Shown one piece after another: positions 1 to 7,747 of a DNA stretch of 64,000 nucleotides (its first letter is position 1; every line of letters begins with the position of its first letter). The position numbers and the translations under genes were made by a program. The stretch is taken from contig NZ_CAMGZB010000001.1 of assembly GCF_946151075.1 (NCBI RefSeq), forward strand, positions 1,788,001-1,852,000, given 5' to 3'. The notes below the pieces were generated by a model. That model worked only from the letters and a program-made list of their open reading frames with translations. It made no database searches and was not told where the DNA came from. The stretch is from Neobacillus sp. Marseille-Q6967 (lineage in GTDB: Bacteria; Bacillota; Bacilli; Bacillales; Cytobacillaceae).

Positions 1-1
1 A

Positions 2-238
2 ATTACTACCTTTGTAAACTCTGAATTTTTCTCTGTTTACAAATGGGATGTGAATGGTACTGCGCGTTTTTCCGATGAAGGCCGTTATTTATTGATGAGT
101 GTGTTAAAAGGCGAAGGCTCTCTTGTTCATAATGGAGAAACTTATTCTCTGGTAAAAGGAACTCATTTTATCGTTCCGGTCGGCATGGGTGATTTTGAAG
201 TCAACGGTAATTGCCAGATCATGGTCTCCCACGCATAG
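2..238 (+). CDS. manA: Mannose-6-phosphate isomerase, class I, C-terminal part
   Basis: The reading frame is open from the left edge and stops at 236-238, so only the last 78 residues are present. The visible part has the closing cupin-like pattern of type I phosphomannose isomerases: an FSVYKWD strand, then SVLKGEGSL, a KGTHFIVP strand and a final IMVSHA tail. The enzyme interconverts mannose-6-phosphate and fructose-6-phosphate in the cytosol; the metal-binding catalytic domain lies outside the window. A GDSL esterase gene follows 15 bp downstream and is probably cotranscribed. The family call rests on the C-terminal domain alone. Confidence 0.75.
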   Translation: MTTFVNSEFFSVYKWDVNGTARFSDEGRYLLMSVLKGEGSLVHNGETYSLVKGTHFIVPVGMGDFEVNGNCQIMVSHA

Positions 239-253
239 GTCGAGGGTTGGCGT

Positions 254-868
254 ATGAATAAAATTTTACTATTCATTGGCGACAGTATAACCGAATCCGG
301 TCGGTTTGAAGATCCAGAAGGACTCGGAAACGGCTATGTTCGTCTGGTCCATGATTATTTAACGGTTCGCGATCCTTTGCATTGTCCACAGGTAGTAAAT
401 AGGGGAATCAGTGGGAATCATTCTACAGATTTAGTGGAGCGCTGGGATAGGGATGTCATAGAATTAAATCCTGATTATGTCTCGATTTCAATTGGTATCA
501 ACGATGTTTGGAGAAGACTAGATAATCCTCATAAAGAATTGGTTTTCCCAGATCGGTATGAAGATATTTTAAGAGGGTTAATTGAAGAAGTTCTTTCGAG
601 AACGAAGGCTCAGTTGATCCTAATGGAACCCACGATACATAGGGAAGAAGTCGATTCTCCAGGTAATCAAATGTTAGCAGCTTATGTAAGTGTAGTCCAA
701 AAATTAGCTTCCGAATACGGAGCCCTTCTGGTGCCCACCCATCAGGCCTTTTTGGAATATCTACAACAAAAGCCAACTGCAAAGCTGACTACCGACGGAG
801 TCCACATGAACTCTTTGGGCAACATGCTCATGGCCAAAACATGGCTGTCGGTATTTTTAAAAAATTAA
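254..868 (+). CDS. SGNH/GDSL-family hydrolase
   Basis: This 204-residue cytosolic protein has the four SGNH blocks: block I GDSIT with the nucleophile Ser11, block II Gly51 in NRGISGN, block III GIND with Asn83, and block V TDGVHMN with Asp181 and His184. The family hydrolyses ester bonds, typically deacetylating sugars or cleaving short acyl esters. No signal peptide is visible, so the substrate is probably taken up first. It lies 15 bp after manA and is followed by a terminator, which suggests a role in carbohydrate use, perhaps removing acetyl groups from imported mannosides; that role is inference. Confidence 0.85.
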   Translation: MNKILLFIGDSITESGRFEDPEGLGNGYVRLVHDYLTVRDPLHCPQVVNRGISGNHSTDLVERWDRDVIELNPDYVSISIGINDVWRRLDNPHKELVFPDRYEDILRGLIEEVLSRTKAQLILMEPTIHREEVDSPGNQMLAAYVSVVQKLASEYGALLVPTHQAFLEYLQQKPTAKLTTDGVHMNSLGNMLMAKTWLSVFLKN

Positions 869-883
869 CAGGTTTATCTTTGA

Positions 884-918
884 AAAATCCACATGATTAC
901 ATCGTGTGGATTTTTTTC
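884..918 (+). terminator. Intrinsic terminator after the GDSL gene
   Basis: The arms AAATCCACA and TGTGGATTT flank a short loop and are followed by a T run, 16 bp after the stop codon of the esterase gene. Confidence 0.8.
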
Positions 919-958
919 ATGTTTTTTAACAAAATTGCGAATAGCAGTACTTGAAATA

Positions 959-1592
959 CTTTTCCTATGTGATGAGGAAATGTCATTCATCATGAAGGAA
1001 TCGGATTCAGAAAGGAAATGTCCTTCATGAAGTGATGAAGGACAAATTTCATCCAGGACTAAAAGGAAATGTCCTTCATGAAGGGGATGAAGGACAAATC
1101 ACACCCGAACCGAAAGGAAATGTCCTTCATGAAGGGGATGAAGGACAAATTGCATCGGATCCAGAAAGGAAATGTCCTTCATGAAGGGGATGAAGGACAA
1201 ATCACACCCGAACCAGAAAGGAAATGTCCTTCATGAGGGGGATGAAGGACAAATTGCATCGGATTCAGAAAGGAAATGTCCTTCATGAAGGGGATGAAGG
1301 ACAAATCACACCCGAACCAGAAAGGAAATGTCCTTCATGAGGGGGATGAAGGACAAATTGCATCGAATTCAGAAAGGAAATGTCCTTCATGAGGGGGATG
1401 AAGGACAAATTGCATCGGATTCAGAAAGGAAATGTCCTTCATGAAGGGGATGAAGGACAAATCACACCCGAACCAGAAAGGAAATGTCCTTCATGAAGGG
1501 GATGAAGGACAAATCACATCCGAACCAGAAAGGAAATGTCCTTCATGAGGGGGATGAAGGACAAATCGCATCTGAAACAGAAAGGCAGTGTC
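959..1592. repeat. Array of eleven 52-bp hairpin-forming tandem repeats
   Basis: This fills most of the 0.9-kb gap between the esterase terminator and the ArsR-type gene. Units begin with AAAGGAAATG at 1011, 1062, 1113, 1165, 1217, 1269, 1321, 1373, 1425, 1477 and 1529; after the first two 51-bp steps every step is exactly 52 bp. Decayed copies flank the array at about 959 and 1581. Each unit has an inverted repeat, TGTCCTTCAT and ATGAAGGACA, around a GAAGGGG or GAGGGGG loop. The 14-bp linkers fall into two types (ATCACACCCGAACC and ATTGCATCGGATTC), which alternate over units 2-7. No convincing gene is present: short frames through it change with unit phase and lack ribosome binding sites. 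Confidence 0.95.
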
Positions 1593-1706
1593 TCGTTAAA
1601 CCCATGTAAGTACGATTTTTTGTTTATTGTTATGAAGATAATATTTGGCATAGATAATACAAAAATTTGGAAACCTATCAAGTACTTGATTACTTCAAAC
1701 AATCAT

Positions 1707-1747
1707 GTTACTATTAGGTAACATATTACATGTTACCTTTTAGTAAC
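1707..1747. promoter_or_regulatory. Large palindromic operator before the ArsR-SRPBCC gene
   Basis: Two 18-bp arms, GTTACTATTAGGTAACAT and ATGTTACCTTTTAGTAAC, surround a 5-bp centre and match at 16 of 18 positions. Each arm itself contains a GTTAC/GTAAC inverted pair. The site ends 27 bp before the start codon of the HTH gene at 1775, the usual place for an autoregulatory ArsR-family operator. Confidence 0.7.
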
Positions 1748-1774
1748 GTATAAAATTATGAAAGGATCGTTGAA

Positions 1775-2563
1775 ATGGAAGACGAACTTTCGCCATTGTT
1801 TCGAGCATTAGGACACCCAATACGGAGGAGGATTCTAGACCTTCTTAAAGAATCGCCGAAAACGACGGGTGAGTTAGACAATTATTTTCCCGAGGTTTCA
1901 AGATATGCGATCATGAAGCATTTGACGATTTTGGAAGAAGGGAATCTGGTTGTGGTCCGACGGGAAGGAAAATATCGGCGAAATTTTCTTAACGCGGTAC
2001 CACTCCAGGAAATGCATAATCGCTGGATAGGAAAATACATGCAAACAACAGCCAATTCCCTGTTAAACATACGGTCTTTGGTTGAAAAAACAGAAGGAGA
2101 ATCAGACATGACAAATCAAACTCAAAGCAGCGCTTTTTTAATTGAACAAGAAGTTTTTATTAACGGACCACGTGAACAGGTTTTTAAAGCATTAACGGAA
2201 CGTGCGGGCGATTGGTGGGAATTCCGAATTGCCCCTAAAGGTGTAGCTTCTCAATTTACCTTTGACCCAGTTCCTGGTGGACAATTTATTGAAAAATGGG
2301 GAGAAAATGAGGGAGCTATCTGGGGTAATGTTTATTACGTTAACGCCCCTGAAGAAATCAGATTACATGGACACCTTGGTATGCGCGGAGCTGTTAACAG
2401 TGCATATACGTACAAGCTGATTGAAAAGGTTGGAGGTACCTTGCTGCAGCTTTCCCATTCCGCGTCTGGTGTTCTTCAAGAAAACTGGGAACAAGAACAC
2501 TCTAAAGGATGGGAATATCTTCTCGGTACATTACTTAAAAACTATGTTGAACAAGGAAAATAA
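1775..2563 (+). CDS. ArsR-type HTH regulator fused to an SRPBCC (AHSA1-like) domain
   Basis: This 262-residue protein has an N-terminal ArsR-type winged helix (about residues 5-80; [14 protein letters not shown], then the recognition helix around [13 protein letters not shown]) and a C-terminal SRPBCC/AHSA1 domain (about 118-258) that forms a hydrophobic ligand pocket. No cysteine metal site is visible, so it probably senses a small hydrophobic ligand or acts with the SRPBCC protein encoded just downstream. An AAAGGA ribosome binding site precedes the ATG. The palindrome at 1707-1747 suggests autoregulation. Fusions of this kind are known in Bacillus, but the ligand is not apparent here. Confidence 0.85.
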   Translation: MEDELSPLFRALGHPIRRRILDLLKESPKTTGELDNYFPEVSRYAIMKHLTILEEGNLVVVRREGKYRRNFLNAVPLQEMHNRWIGKYMQTTANSLLNIRSLVEKTEGESDMTNQTQSSAFLIEQEVFINGPREQVFKALTERAGDWWEFRIAPKGVASQFTFDPVPGGQFIEKWGENEGAIWGNVYYVNAPEEIRLHGHLGMRGAVNSAYTYKLIEKVGGTLLQLSHSASGVLQENWEQEHSKGWEYLLGTLLKNYVEQGK

Positions 2564-2564
2564 C

Positions 2565-3008
2565 ATGATGGTAGACGTTTTTACAGAGATTTTAATAAAC
2601 TGCCCTGTTCAAAAAGTATCCGAATATGCCGCCAATCCAGACAATGCTCCAGAATGGTATGTAAATATTCACTCGGCAGAATGGAAAACACCGAAACCAT
2701 TAACAGTTGGTTCGCAGGTTGCCTTCAAGGCCAAGTTTCTAGGACGGGAACTAGCTTATGTTTATGAAATGGTTGAATATCTTCCTGGGAAAAAGCTGAT
2801 CATGAGAACGGCAAACGGACCATTTCCGATGGAGACAACCTACACCTGGGAAGGGGTAAACGAACAGCAAACACGCATGACGCTGCGAAACAAAGGAATT
2901 CCATCCGGTTTTTCAAAAATATTCGTACCGTTTATGTCGCTGATGATGAAAAAGGCGAACAACAAAGATCTACAAAAAATAAAGAAGATACTTGAAGAAA
3001 ATAGATAG
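2565..3008 (+). CDS. SRPBCC-family protein
   Basis: The start is placed at ATG 2565 (MMVDVFTEI) because AAGGAAAA lies 4 bp upstream and the sequence before it overlaps the previous gene out of frame; this gives 147 residues. The fold pattern is that of START/SRPBCC polyketide-cyclase-like proteins: an N-terminal strand [12 protein letters not shown], a [11 protein letters not shown] helix, antiparallel strands, and a long C-terminal helix ending in [10 protein letters not shown]. These proteins bind hydrophobic ligands; no catalytic residue can be assigned. The gene begins one base after the stop of the ArsR-SRPBCC regulator, so the two form a tight operon. Confidence 0.75.
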   Translation: MMVDVFTEILINCPVQKVSEYAANPDNAPEWYVNIHSAEWKTPKPLTVGSQVAFKAKFLGRELAYVYEMVEYLPGKKLIMRTANGPFPMETTYTWEGVNEQQTRMTLRNKGIPSGFSKIFVPFMSLMMKKANNKDLQKIKKILEENR

Positions 3009-3028
3009 TTCCGTTATACCAATGAAAG

Positions 3029-3073
3029 AACAAAAACGCTTGGAGACAGATAGCTCTGAGCGTTTGTTTTTTT
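3029..3073 (+). terminator. Intrinsic terminator after the SRPBCC pair
   Basis: AACAAAAACGCT pairs with AGCGTTTGTTTT, followed by a run of Ts, 20 bp past the SRPBCC stop codon. Confidence 0.75.
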
Positions 3074-3171
3074 GCATATGATTGGCATTCATCAAGAACG
3101 TCTTTTTGGTAAAAGTAATATAAAGAATCCACTAAAGTTTAATGAGGGTCTTTATGAAAGGAGGAGATAAC

Positions 3172-3513
3172 TTGAGGAAGCTATTCATTGTTTTTGTCAT
3201 ATCATTAGGTCTATGTACCGGAAGTTTATATTCATTTCATTCAGTTAATACAGCCTATGCACAACAGAAACCCATTCCGCCATATGCGAAGTGGAGTGTC
3301 TTGGCGTTGAAGAAGACCGAGGAAAGATATCCGAAAGCCAAAATTATTGACTATCTTCATATAGGAAGAGTGACGGGACCAAGTACTTCTACGGAAAGAT
3401 TTAAATTATGGTTAAAAGATAACCAAAAAGAATTTGGTGTATTCGTAAACGTTGAGTTTAACACGAAGACAGAGGAAGTCACTAAAATCACTTTTAGGGA
3501 GACATCTAGGTAA
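3172..3513 (+). CDS. DUF3889 secreted protein
   Basis: The start is taken as TTG 3172 because AAAGGAGGAG lies just upstream; the longer frame from 3142 runs through that ribosome binding site. The 113-residue product opens with LRKLFIVFVISLGLCTG, a signal peptide probably cleaved near AYA-QQ. The mature part contains PPYAKWSVLALKKTEERYP and KIIDYLHIGR, the pattern of DUF3889 proteins such as B. subtilis YqzG. It is probably exported; function is unknown. No neighbour is clearly linked to it. Confidence 0.75.
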   Translation: MRKLFIVFVISLGLCTGSLYSFHSVNTAYAQQKPIPPYAKWSVLALKKTEERYPKAKIIDYLHIGRVTGPSTSTERFKLWLKDNQKEFGVFVNVEFNTKTEEVTKITFRETSR

Positions 3514-3675
3514 TTGATTTTCTAGTTTATACTGTTTCTGTCCCGCTATTAACTCCACTACCCGTTCCTTTTCTTCCTTAGATTCCCTTTAATGCTAAAT
3601 GGATGAATGAAATGATAAAATGTTGTTAGAGCTTCTTGTATTAAAAGGATTATTTACTGAAAGGGGAATGATGAG

Positions 3676-4101
3676 ATGGAATTAACAATAAAATGGAATG
3701 ATAAAATGGCATTTTCGGGGACGACTCCCTCTGGACATGAAATTAAGATGGACGCTGCAGCAGAGATTGGCGGTGAGAATACGGGGGCAAGACCAACGGA
3801 ATTATTGTTAAATGCTGTGGCTGGCTGCACAGGAATTGATATTATTTCGATTTTGCAAAAAATGCGGTTAGAACCGAAGTCTTTTCACATGGATGTAAAA
3901 GGTGATCGGGCTGATGATCATCCGAAACGATTTACTGATATTCACATTCATTATGCGTTAGAAGGCGACCTCCCGGAAGAAAAAGTGGTCCGTGCGATAC
4001 AGCTTTCGAAAGATAAGTACTGCTCTGTCTCCCATTCATTAAATGCAAATCTTACCGCGAGTTATTCTATTAACGGGGTAAAAGGTGAGAAAAACCTATA
4101 A
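3676..4101 (+). CDS. OsmC/Ohr-family protein
   Basis: This 141-residue protein has the OsmC fold signature with two conserved cysteines, Cys51 in AVAGCTGID and Cys116 in KDKYCSVSH, about 65 residues apart, and ARPTELLLNA before the first. The family reduces organic or fatty-acid hydroperoxides through the reactive first cysteine; this form resembles the YhfA-like branch rather than inducible Ohr. AAAGGGGAATG precedes the ATG. The gene stands alone and ends in a strong terminator. Confidence 0.85.
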   Translation: MELTIKWNDKMAFSGTTPSGHEIKMDAAAEIGGENTGARPTELLLNAVAGCTGIDIISILQKMRLEPKSFHMDVKGDRADDHPKRFTDIHIHYALEGDLPEEKVVRAIQLSKDKYCSVSHSLNANLTASYSINGVKGEKNL

Positions 4102-4114
4102 ATATAAGTTAATT

Positions 4115-4148
4115 AAAAAGCACTGCAATCGCTATTGCAGTGCTTTTT
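4115..4148. terminator. Bidirectional intrinsic terminator
   Basis: AAAAAGCACTGCAA and TTGCAGTGCTTTTT form a perfect stem with A and T runs on both sides. It separates the OsmC gene from the convergent DUF2935 gene and could serve both. Confidence 0.9.
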
Positions 4149-4177
4149 ATATGCTAAGTGATTTATGAGGTAATAGA

Positions 4178-4975
4178 TCAACCTTGTACACCAGTAAGAC
4201 TTGCTTCAAATAGGTCAATAATTTGGATAAATCTTTCCGCCTCTCTAAACGTATGGTCGGCTAGAAGCGGGTGAATATTGCTTTTAATCCGGCATGCTTC
4301 GATCAGCTCTCGTGCCGTTTTCTTAAAATCTCTTAATGAAACAACAGAAACTCTATTTTGGTCTAAGAATTGGTCCAAGATTGGTTTCGTTTCTGAATGC
4401 GGCCGCATGGAATCTAAATCAACGGCTTGAAAAAGGAGCTGGTCAAAATCATTGCTAAATTCTCTTGCTTGGTCTACTAATTTTCTTTCTGATGGATCTA
4501 ATAGGTGACCAATAAATTTTGCGTGATCGGCCATAATTTTTAAGAAGAAAACATTTTCTTTAATCACATCATCAGGTGTTGGAGCTAATCTTCCTTCATT
4601 CAGCTCTTTCAGCCGATTCGCAAAATAGGCAGCCTCCCTGCTTGTATGGTCAATTAGCAAAGGATAATTATTGCTGCCGCGGATTTCACAGCGTAAGGCT
4701 AAGCCTAATACTTTTCTTTTGTAAGCCCATATCGAAGCTGCAGCTTGATACACCTCGTTATTAAAAGCTTGAACTTGACGGAAATCCGAATTAACCGTAA
4801 ATCGTGCTAACCGTTCCTCAATCCTTTCAAACAAAGCAATAAACTGATTTGCTTCATCAATCAATTGCTGCTGTTCATAGGTAAATCCTAAACTTAAAAA
4901 TAAGGCATGCTCTTTCATAATCCTAGACCAAAATTTAATCTCGTCTAATGACCTGGCCACAATAGGGTTCACCAA
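4178..4975 (-). CDS. DUF2935 protein, two-repeat helical bundle
   Basis: The frame encodes 265 residues and starts at a TTG with AGGGGAGGG 7 bp upstream. Two related halves are visible, one opening with EIKFWSRIMKEHALFLSL (about residue 12) and the other with ENVFFLKIMADHAKFIGHLL (about 145). Each has the E-x-x-F/FW-x-x-IM-x-x-H-A helix of DUF2935 and a later DHTxREA helix. The conserved His and Glu spacing suggests a ferritin-like metal-binding bundle, but no metal or substrate is established. It is a common Bacillus protein. No signal peptide. Confidence 0.8.
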   Translation of the reverse strand: MVNPIVARSLDEIKFWSRIMKEHALFLSLGFTYEQQQLIDEANQFIALFERIEERLARFTVNSDFRQVQAFNNEVYQAAASIWAYKRKVLGLALRCEIRGSNNYPLLIDHTSREAAYFANRLKELNEGRLAPTPDDVIKENVFFLKIMADHAKFIGHLLDPSERKLVDQAREFSNDFDQLLFQAVDLDSMRPHSETKPILDQFLDQNRVSVVSLRDFKKTARELIEACRIKSNIHPLLADHTFREAERFIQIIDLFEASLTGVQG

Positions 4976-5137
4976 AGTAAATCCCTCCCCTACTTTATAA
5001 TCACCTCATTCTAACTATATTTAAGATTTCTTGTACTAATACTTGTTTCTAAATCGAATTTTTGAAATCTGTTCATACTCCGCTTCTAATTAACAAATAC
5101 TAGAGTAGTTTGTAAGAAGTTAAAGGAGGATTTTACA

Positions 5138-7081
5138 GTGTTTAAAAAATTTTTTTCAATCATGATTGTAGGGTTCTTTCTTTTTGCAGGGCTGTTTGTG
5201 CCTGCATCTGCCGATGCTGCCAAGGAGCGTTCCGTTCAGTTACGGATTCTTGAGACCACCGATCTCCATGTTCACTTAGCGAATTATGATTATTATCAAA
5301 CGAAGGAAGACAATAATGTCGGGTTGGTGAAAACGGCTACCCTCATCAAACAGGCGCGAAATGAAGTGAAGAATTCGCTGTTATTTGATAATGGTGACAG
5401 TCTGCAGGGAAATCCGTTAGGGGACTATGTTGCGAAAGTAAAGGGGTTAAAAGAGGGGGAAGTCCATCCGGTGATTCGTGCGTTCAACCACCTTGGCTAT
5501 GATGCCATTACCATTGGGAACCATGAATTCAATTATGGACTGGATTTTTTAAGGCAGGCGTTGAAAGGTGCTAAGATGCCGGTTGTGAATGCCAATGTCG
5601 TGGATGCCGGCAAAGGTACTCCATATTTTGAACCTTATACTATTTTTAATAAAAAAGTAGAGGACGGGCAAGGGAGAACGCAGGTTATTAAGGTAGGAGT
5701 GATCGGTTTAGTCCCGCCGCAAATCATGGAATGGGATAAAGGCAACTTAGAAGGAAAGGTCAAAGTAAACTCGATTGTTGAAACGGCTAAGAAATACATA
5801 CCGGAAATGAAAAAAAAGGGGGCCGATGTGATTGTAGCCCTTGCCCATATGGGAATTACGGCTGACCCTTACCAGCCGGGAATGGAAAATGCCGCTTATT
5901 ATTTGACGCAAATTGAAGGGATTAACGCTATCCTAACAGGTCATTCGCATAATGTTTTTCCAGGCCCTTTATACGCTGAGATTCCGAATACGAATATGAA
6001 TAAAGGAACGATTAATGGTAAGCCAGTCGTGATGGCAGGTTCTTTTGGCAGCCATCTTGGTGTAATCGATTTAGAGTTAGAAAAGAAAAGTGGCAAGTGG
6101 GAAGTGGTTGATGGAAAAAGTTCCGTCCGCCCGATTGTCGATGCTCAAGGGAATTCGGTTGCAACCGATGAGGAGTTAATGAAGGAAATCGAACCCGAGC
6201 ATGTAGCTACGATTAAGTATGTCAATCAGCCAATCGGTCAAACGAATGCACCGATTCATAGTTATTTTGCACTCGTGAAGGATGACCCTTCCGTACAAAT
6301 CGTTAACAATGCACAGTTGGATTATTTAATGGAAAAATTAAAAGACCCTTCCTACAGTAAGTATGCCGGAGATCCTGTCCTTTCAGCTGCAGCGCCATTT
6401 AAAGCTGGCGGCCGCGGCGGTCCGGATTATTATACCGATATACCTGCAGGGACATTAGCGATTAAAAATGTGGCCGATTTATATTTGTACCCGAATACAT
6501 TGCAGGCAGTGTTGGTGACAGGAGGACAGTTAAAGGAATGGCTCGAGATGAGTGCAGGACAGTTCAATCAGATTGACCCGTCAAAAACCGGTGAGCAGCA
6601 GCTAATCAATCCTAATTTCCGCTCGTATAATTTTGATGTAATTGATGGCGTTCAATATCAAATGGATGTAACGAAGCCAGCTAAATATGACACAAGCGGC
6701 AAGGTCGTAAATGCCGGAGCAAGCCGGATTGTAAACCTGACTTATCAAGGGAAGCCGGTTACCGCAGATCAGCGTTTTATCGTGGCAACCAATAATTATC
6801 GCGCGTCGAGTACAACGTTCCCAGGGGTCAGCCAAGGTGAAGTGATTCTACAATCACCTGACGAGAACCGCCAAATTATCACAAACTATATCCAGGTAAA
6901 CAAAACCATCAACCCAACAGCAGACGAAAACTGGAGAATGTCTCCGATCACAGGCAGCGCCGTCACCGTCTTTGACTCATCACCAAAAGCACAAAAATAC
7001 ACACAGCAATACCAAAACATCATGTATATCGGACCATCAAGCGGCGGCTTCGCCAAATACAAGCTGGACCTAACAAAATAA
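5138..7081 (+). CDS. Secreted 2',3'-cyclic-nucleotide 2'-phosphodiesterase/3'-nucleotidase
   Basis: The GTG start follows AAAGGAGGA. The 647-residue product has a signal peptide (residues 1 to about 27), a calcineurin-like metallophosphoesterase domain with ETTDLHVHL, GNHEFNYG and GHSHNVFPG metal-binding motifs, and a C-terminal 5'-nucleotidase substrate domain (about 360-600). The LHVHLANYDYY start of the catalytic domain fits the CpdB subgroup, which degrades 2',3'-cyclic nucleotides and 3'-nucleotides outside the cell. No LPxTG, SLH or transmembrane anchor is visible, unlike the much larger B. subtilis YfkN, so it is probably released or loosely bound. It is likely a phosphate and nucleoside scavenging enzyme. 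Confidence 0.85.
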   Translation: MFKKFFSIMIVGFFLFAGLFVPASADAAKERSVQLRILETTDLHVHLANYDYYQTKEDNNVGLVKTATLIKQARNEVKNSLLFDNGDSLQGNPLGDYVAKVKGLKEGEVHPVIRAFNHLGYDAITIGNHEFNYGLDFLRQALKGAKMPVVNANVVDAGKGTPYFEPYTIFNKKVEDGQGRTQVIKVGVIGLVPPQIMEWDKGNLEGKVKVNSIVETAKKYIPEMKKKGADVIVALAHMGITADPYQPGMENAAYYLTQIEGINAILTGHSHNVFPGPLYAEIPNTNMNKGTINGKPVVMAGSFGSHLGVIDLELEKKSGKWEVVDGKSSVRPIVDAQGNSVATDEELMKEIEPEHVATIKYVNQPIGQTNAPIHSYFALVKDDPSVQIVNNAQLDYLMEKLKDPSYSKYAGDPVLSAAAPFKAGGRGGPDYYTDIPAGTLAIKNVADLYLYPNTLQAVLVTGGQLKEWLEMSAGQFNQIDPSKTGEQQLINPNFRSYNFDVIDGVQYQMDVTKPAKYDTSGKVVNAGASRIVNLTYQGKPVTADQRFIVATNNYRASSTTFPGVSQGEVILQSPDENRQIITNYIQVNKTINPTADENWRMSPITGSAVTVFDSSPKAQKYTQQYQNIMYIGPSSGGFAKYKLDLTK

Positions 7082-7091
7082 ATGGTATATT

Positions 7092-7112
7092 AAACGGTGC
7101 CTGTCACCGTTT
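7092..7112. repeat. Copy of the GGTGCCTGTCACC palindromic repeat
   Basis: AAACGGTG and CACCGTTT pair around a CCTGT loop, 11 bp after the nucleotidase stop. It is one of six copies in the window (also near 9112, 48119, 59018, 62351 and 62602). Confidence 0.8.
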
Positions 7113-7198
7113 ATTCACTTTTTCTTTTTTTATACAGTTTTTTTGTATATACTAGAGTTGGATTTATTAAGAATGAAGGAATGAAAGAAGTGGTTGAG

Positions 7199-7498
7199 AT
7201 GGGTGAAGTGAAGGTTAATGGGATGTTGTTTGAGGATGTGCGGGTTGCGGAAGTGGGAGGCTATAGCGGGCTTGACATTTTTTTCACGTTTAAAGGTAAG
7301 TTATATAATTTTATGGTGGCGAAGAAGAATCCGCCTTATCCGTTAAATATTCTGCACCGTTTTAAAGAGCAGGGGGTGTGTCCCATCTGCGGTAAAATGA
7401 TTTACCCTTATCCGATTGGAAATCAACCATGTCTGGAACTGAAAAAAATCGACCGATTTATGCTTGAAAGATTTCGTAAGTTTTTACCTGAAACATAA
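7199..7498 (+). CDS. Small hypothetical protein with a CPxCGK knuckle
   Basis: I place the start at ATG 7199, with AAAGAAGTGG 5 bp upstream; ATG 7181 is also possible, and the longer frame from 7097 reads through the palindromic repeat and is unlikely. The 99-residue product has one zinc-knuckle-like CPICGKMIY, which would need a second pair of ligands from another subunit or from Cys near QPCLEL. I do not recognise the family. A strong terminator follows, and nothing nearby indicates a role. Confidence 0.6.
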   Translation: MGEVKVNGMLFEDVRVAEVGGYSGLDIFFTFKGKLYNFMVAKKNPPYPLNILHRFKEQGVCPICGKMIYPYPIGNQPCLELKKIDRFMLERFRKFLPET

Positions 7499-7514
7499 AC
7501 TAGTAAGATATCCT

Positions 7515-7551
7515 AAAAAGGCCGGATTCCAATAGTGAATCCGGCCTTTTT
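7515..7551 (+). terminator. Intrinsic terminator
   Basis: AAAAAGGCCGGATTC pairs with GAATCCGGCCTTTTT, 17 bp after the stop codon of the CPxCGK protein. Confidence 0.9.
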
Positions 7552-7557
7552 AATGAC

Positions 7558-7591
7558 AAAAAAAGATCCGGCATGCTCGACATGCCGGATG
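7558..7591 (-). terminator. Terminator for the amidase gene on the minus strand
   Basis: On the minus strand ATCCGGCATG and CATGCCGGAT form a perfect stem followed by seven Ts. It lies about 155 bp past the amidase stop codon. The DNA between holds only a 14-codon frame at 7624-7668 with a good ribosome binding site, which I do not call. Confidence 0.7.
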
Positions 7592-7747
7592 TAGAAAGAG
7601 ATTTAAAAAAAGGGGGTTGTGTTATGAAAAGAAGCATTTTCGTTTCATGTTTCTATCATAAAGGGTAATTATGAACAAACTATGAACAAAACATGAAGGT
7701 TCATTAAAATCTATTAAAGCCCCAAAACAGTCTATCACCTAAATCTA

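Noticed and set aside
959..1592. CRISPR array
   Set aside because: The linkers are only 14 bp, come in two repeated types rather than unique spacers, and no cas gene is in the window.
7624..7668. 14-codon frame after AAAGGGGG
   Set aside because: The ribosome binding site is good, but the peptide is too short to judge and no conservation can be tested here.
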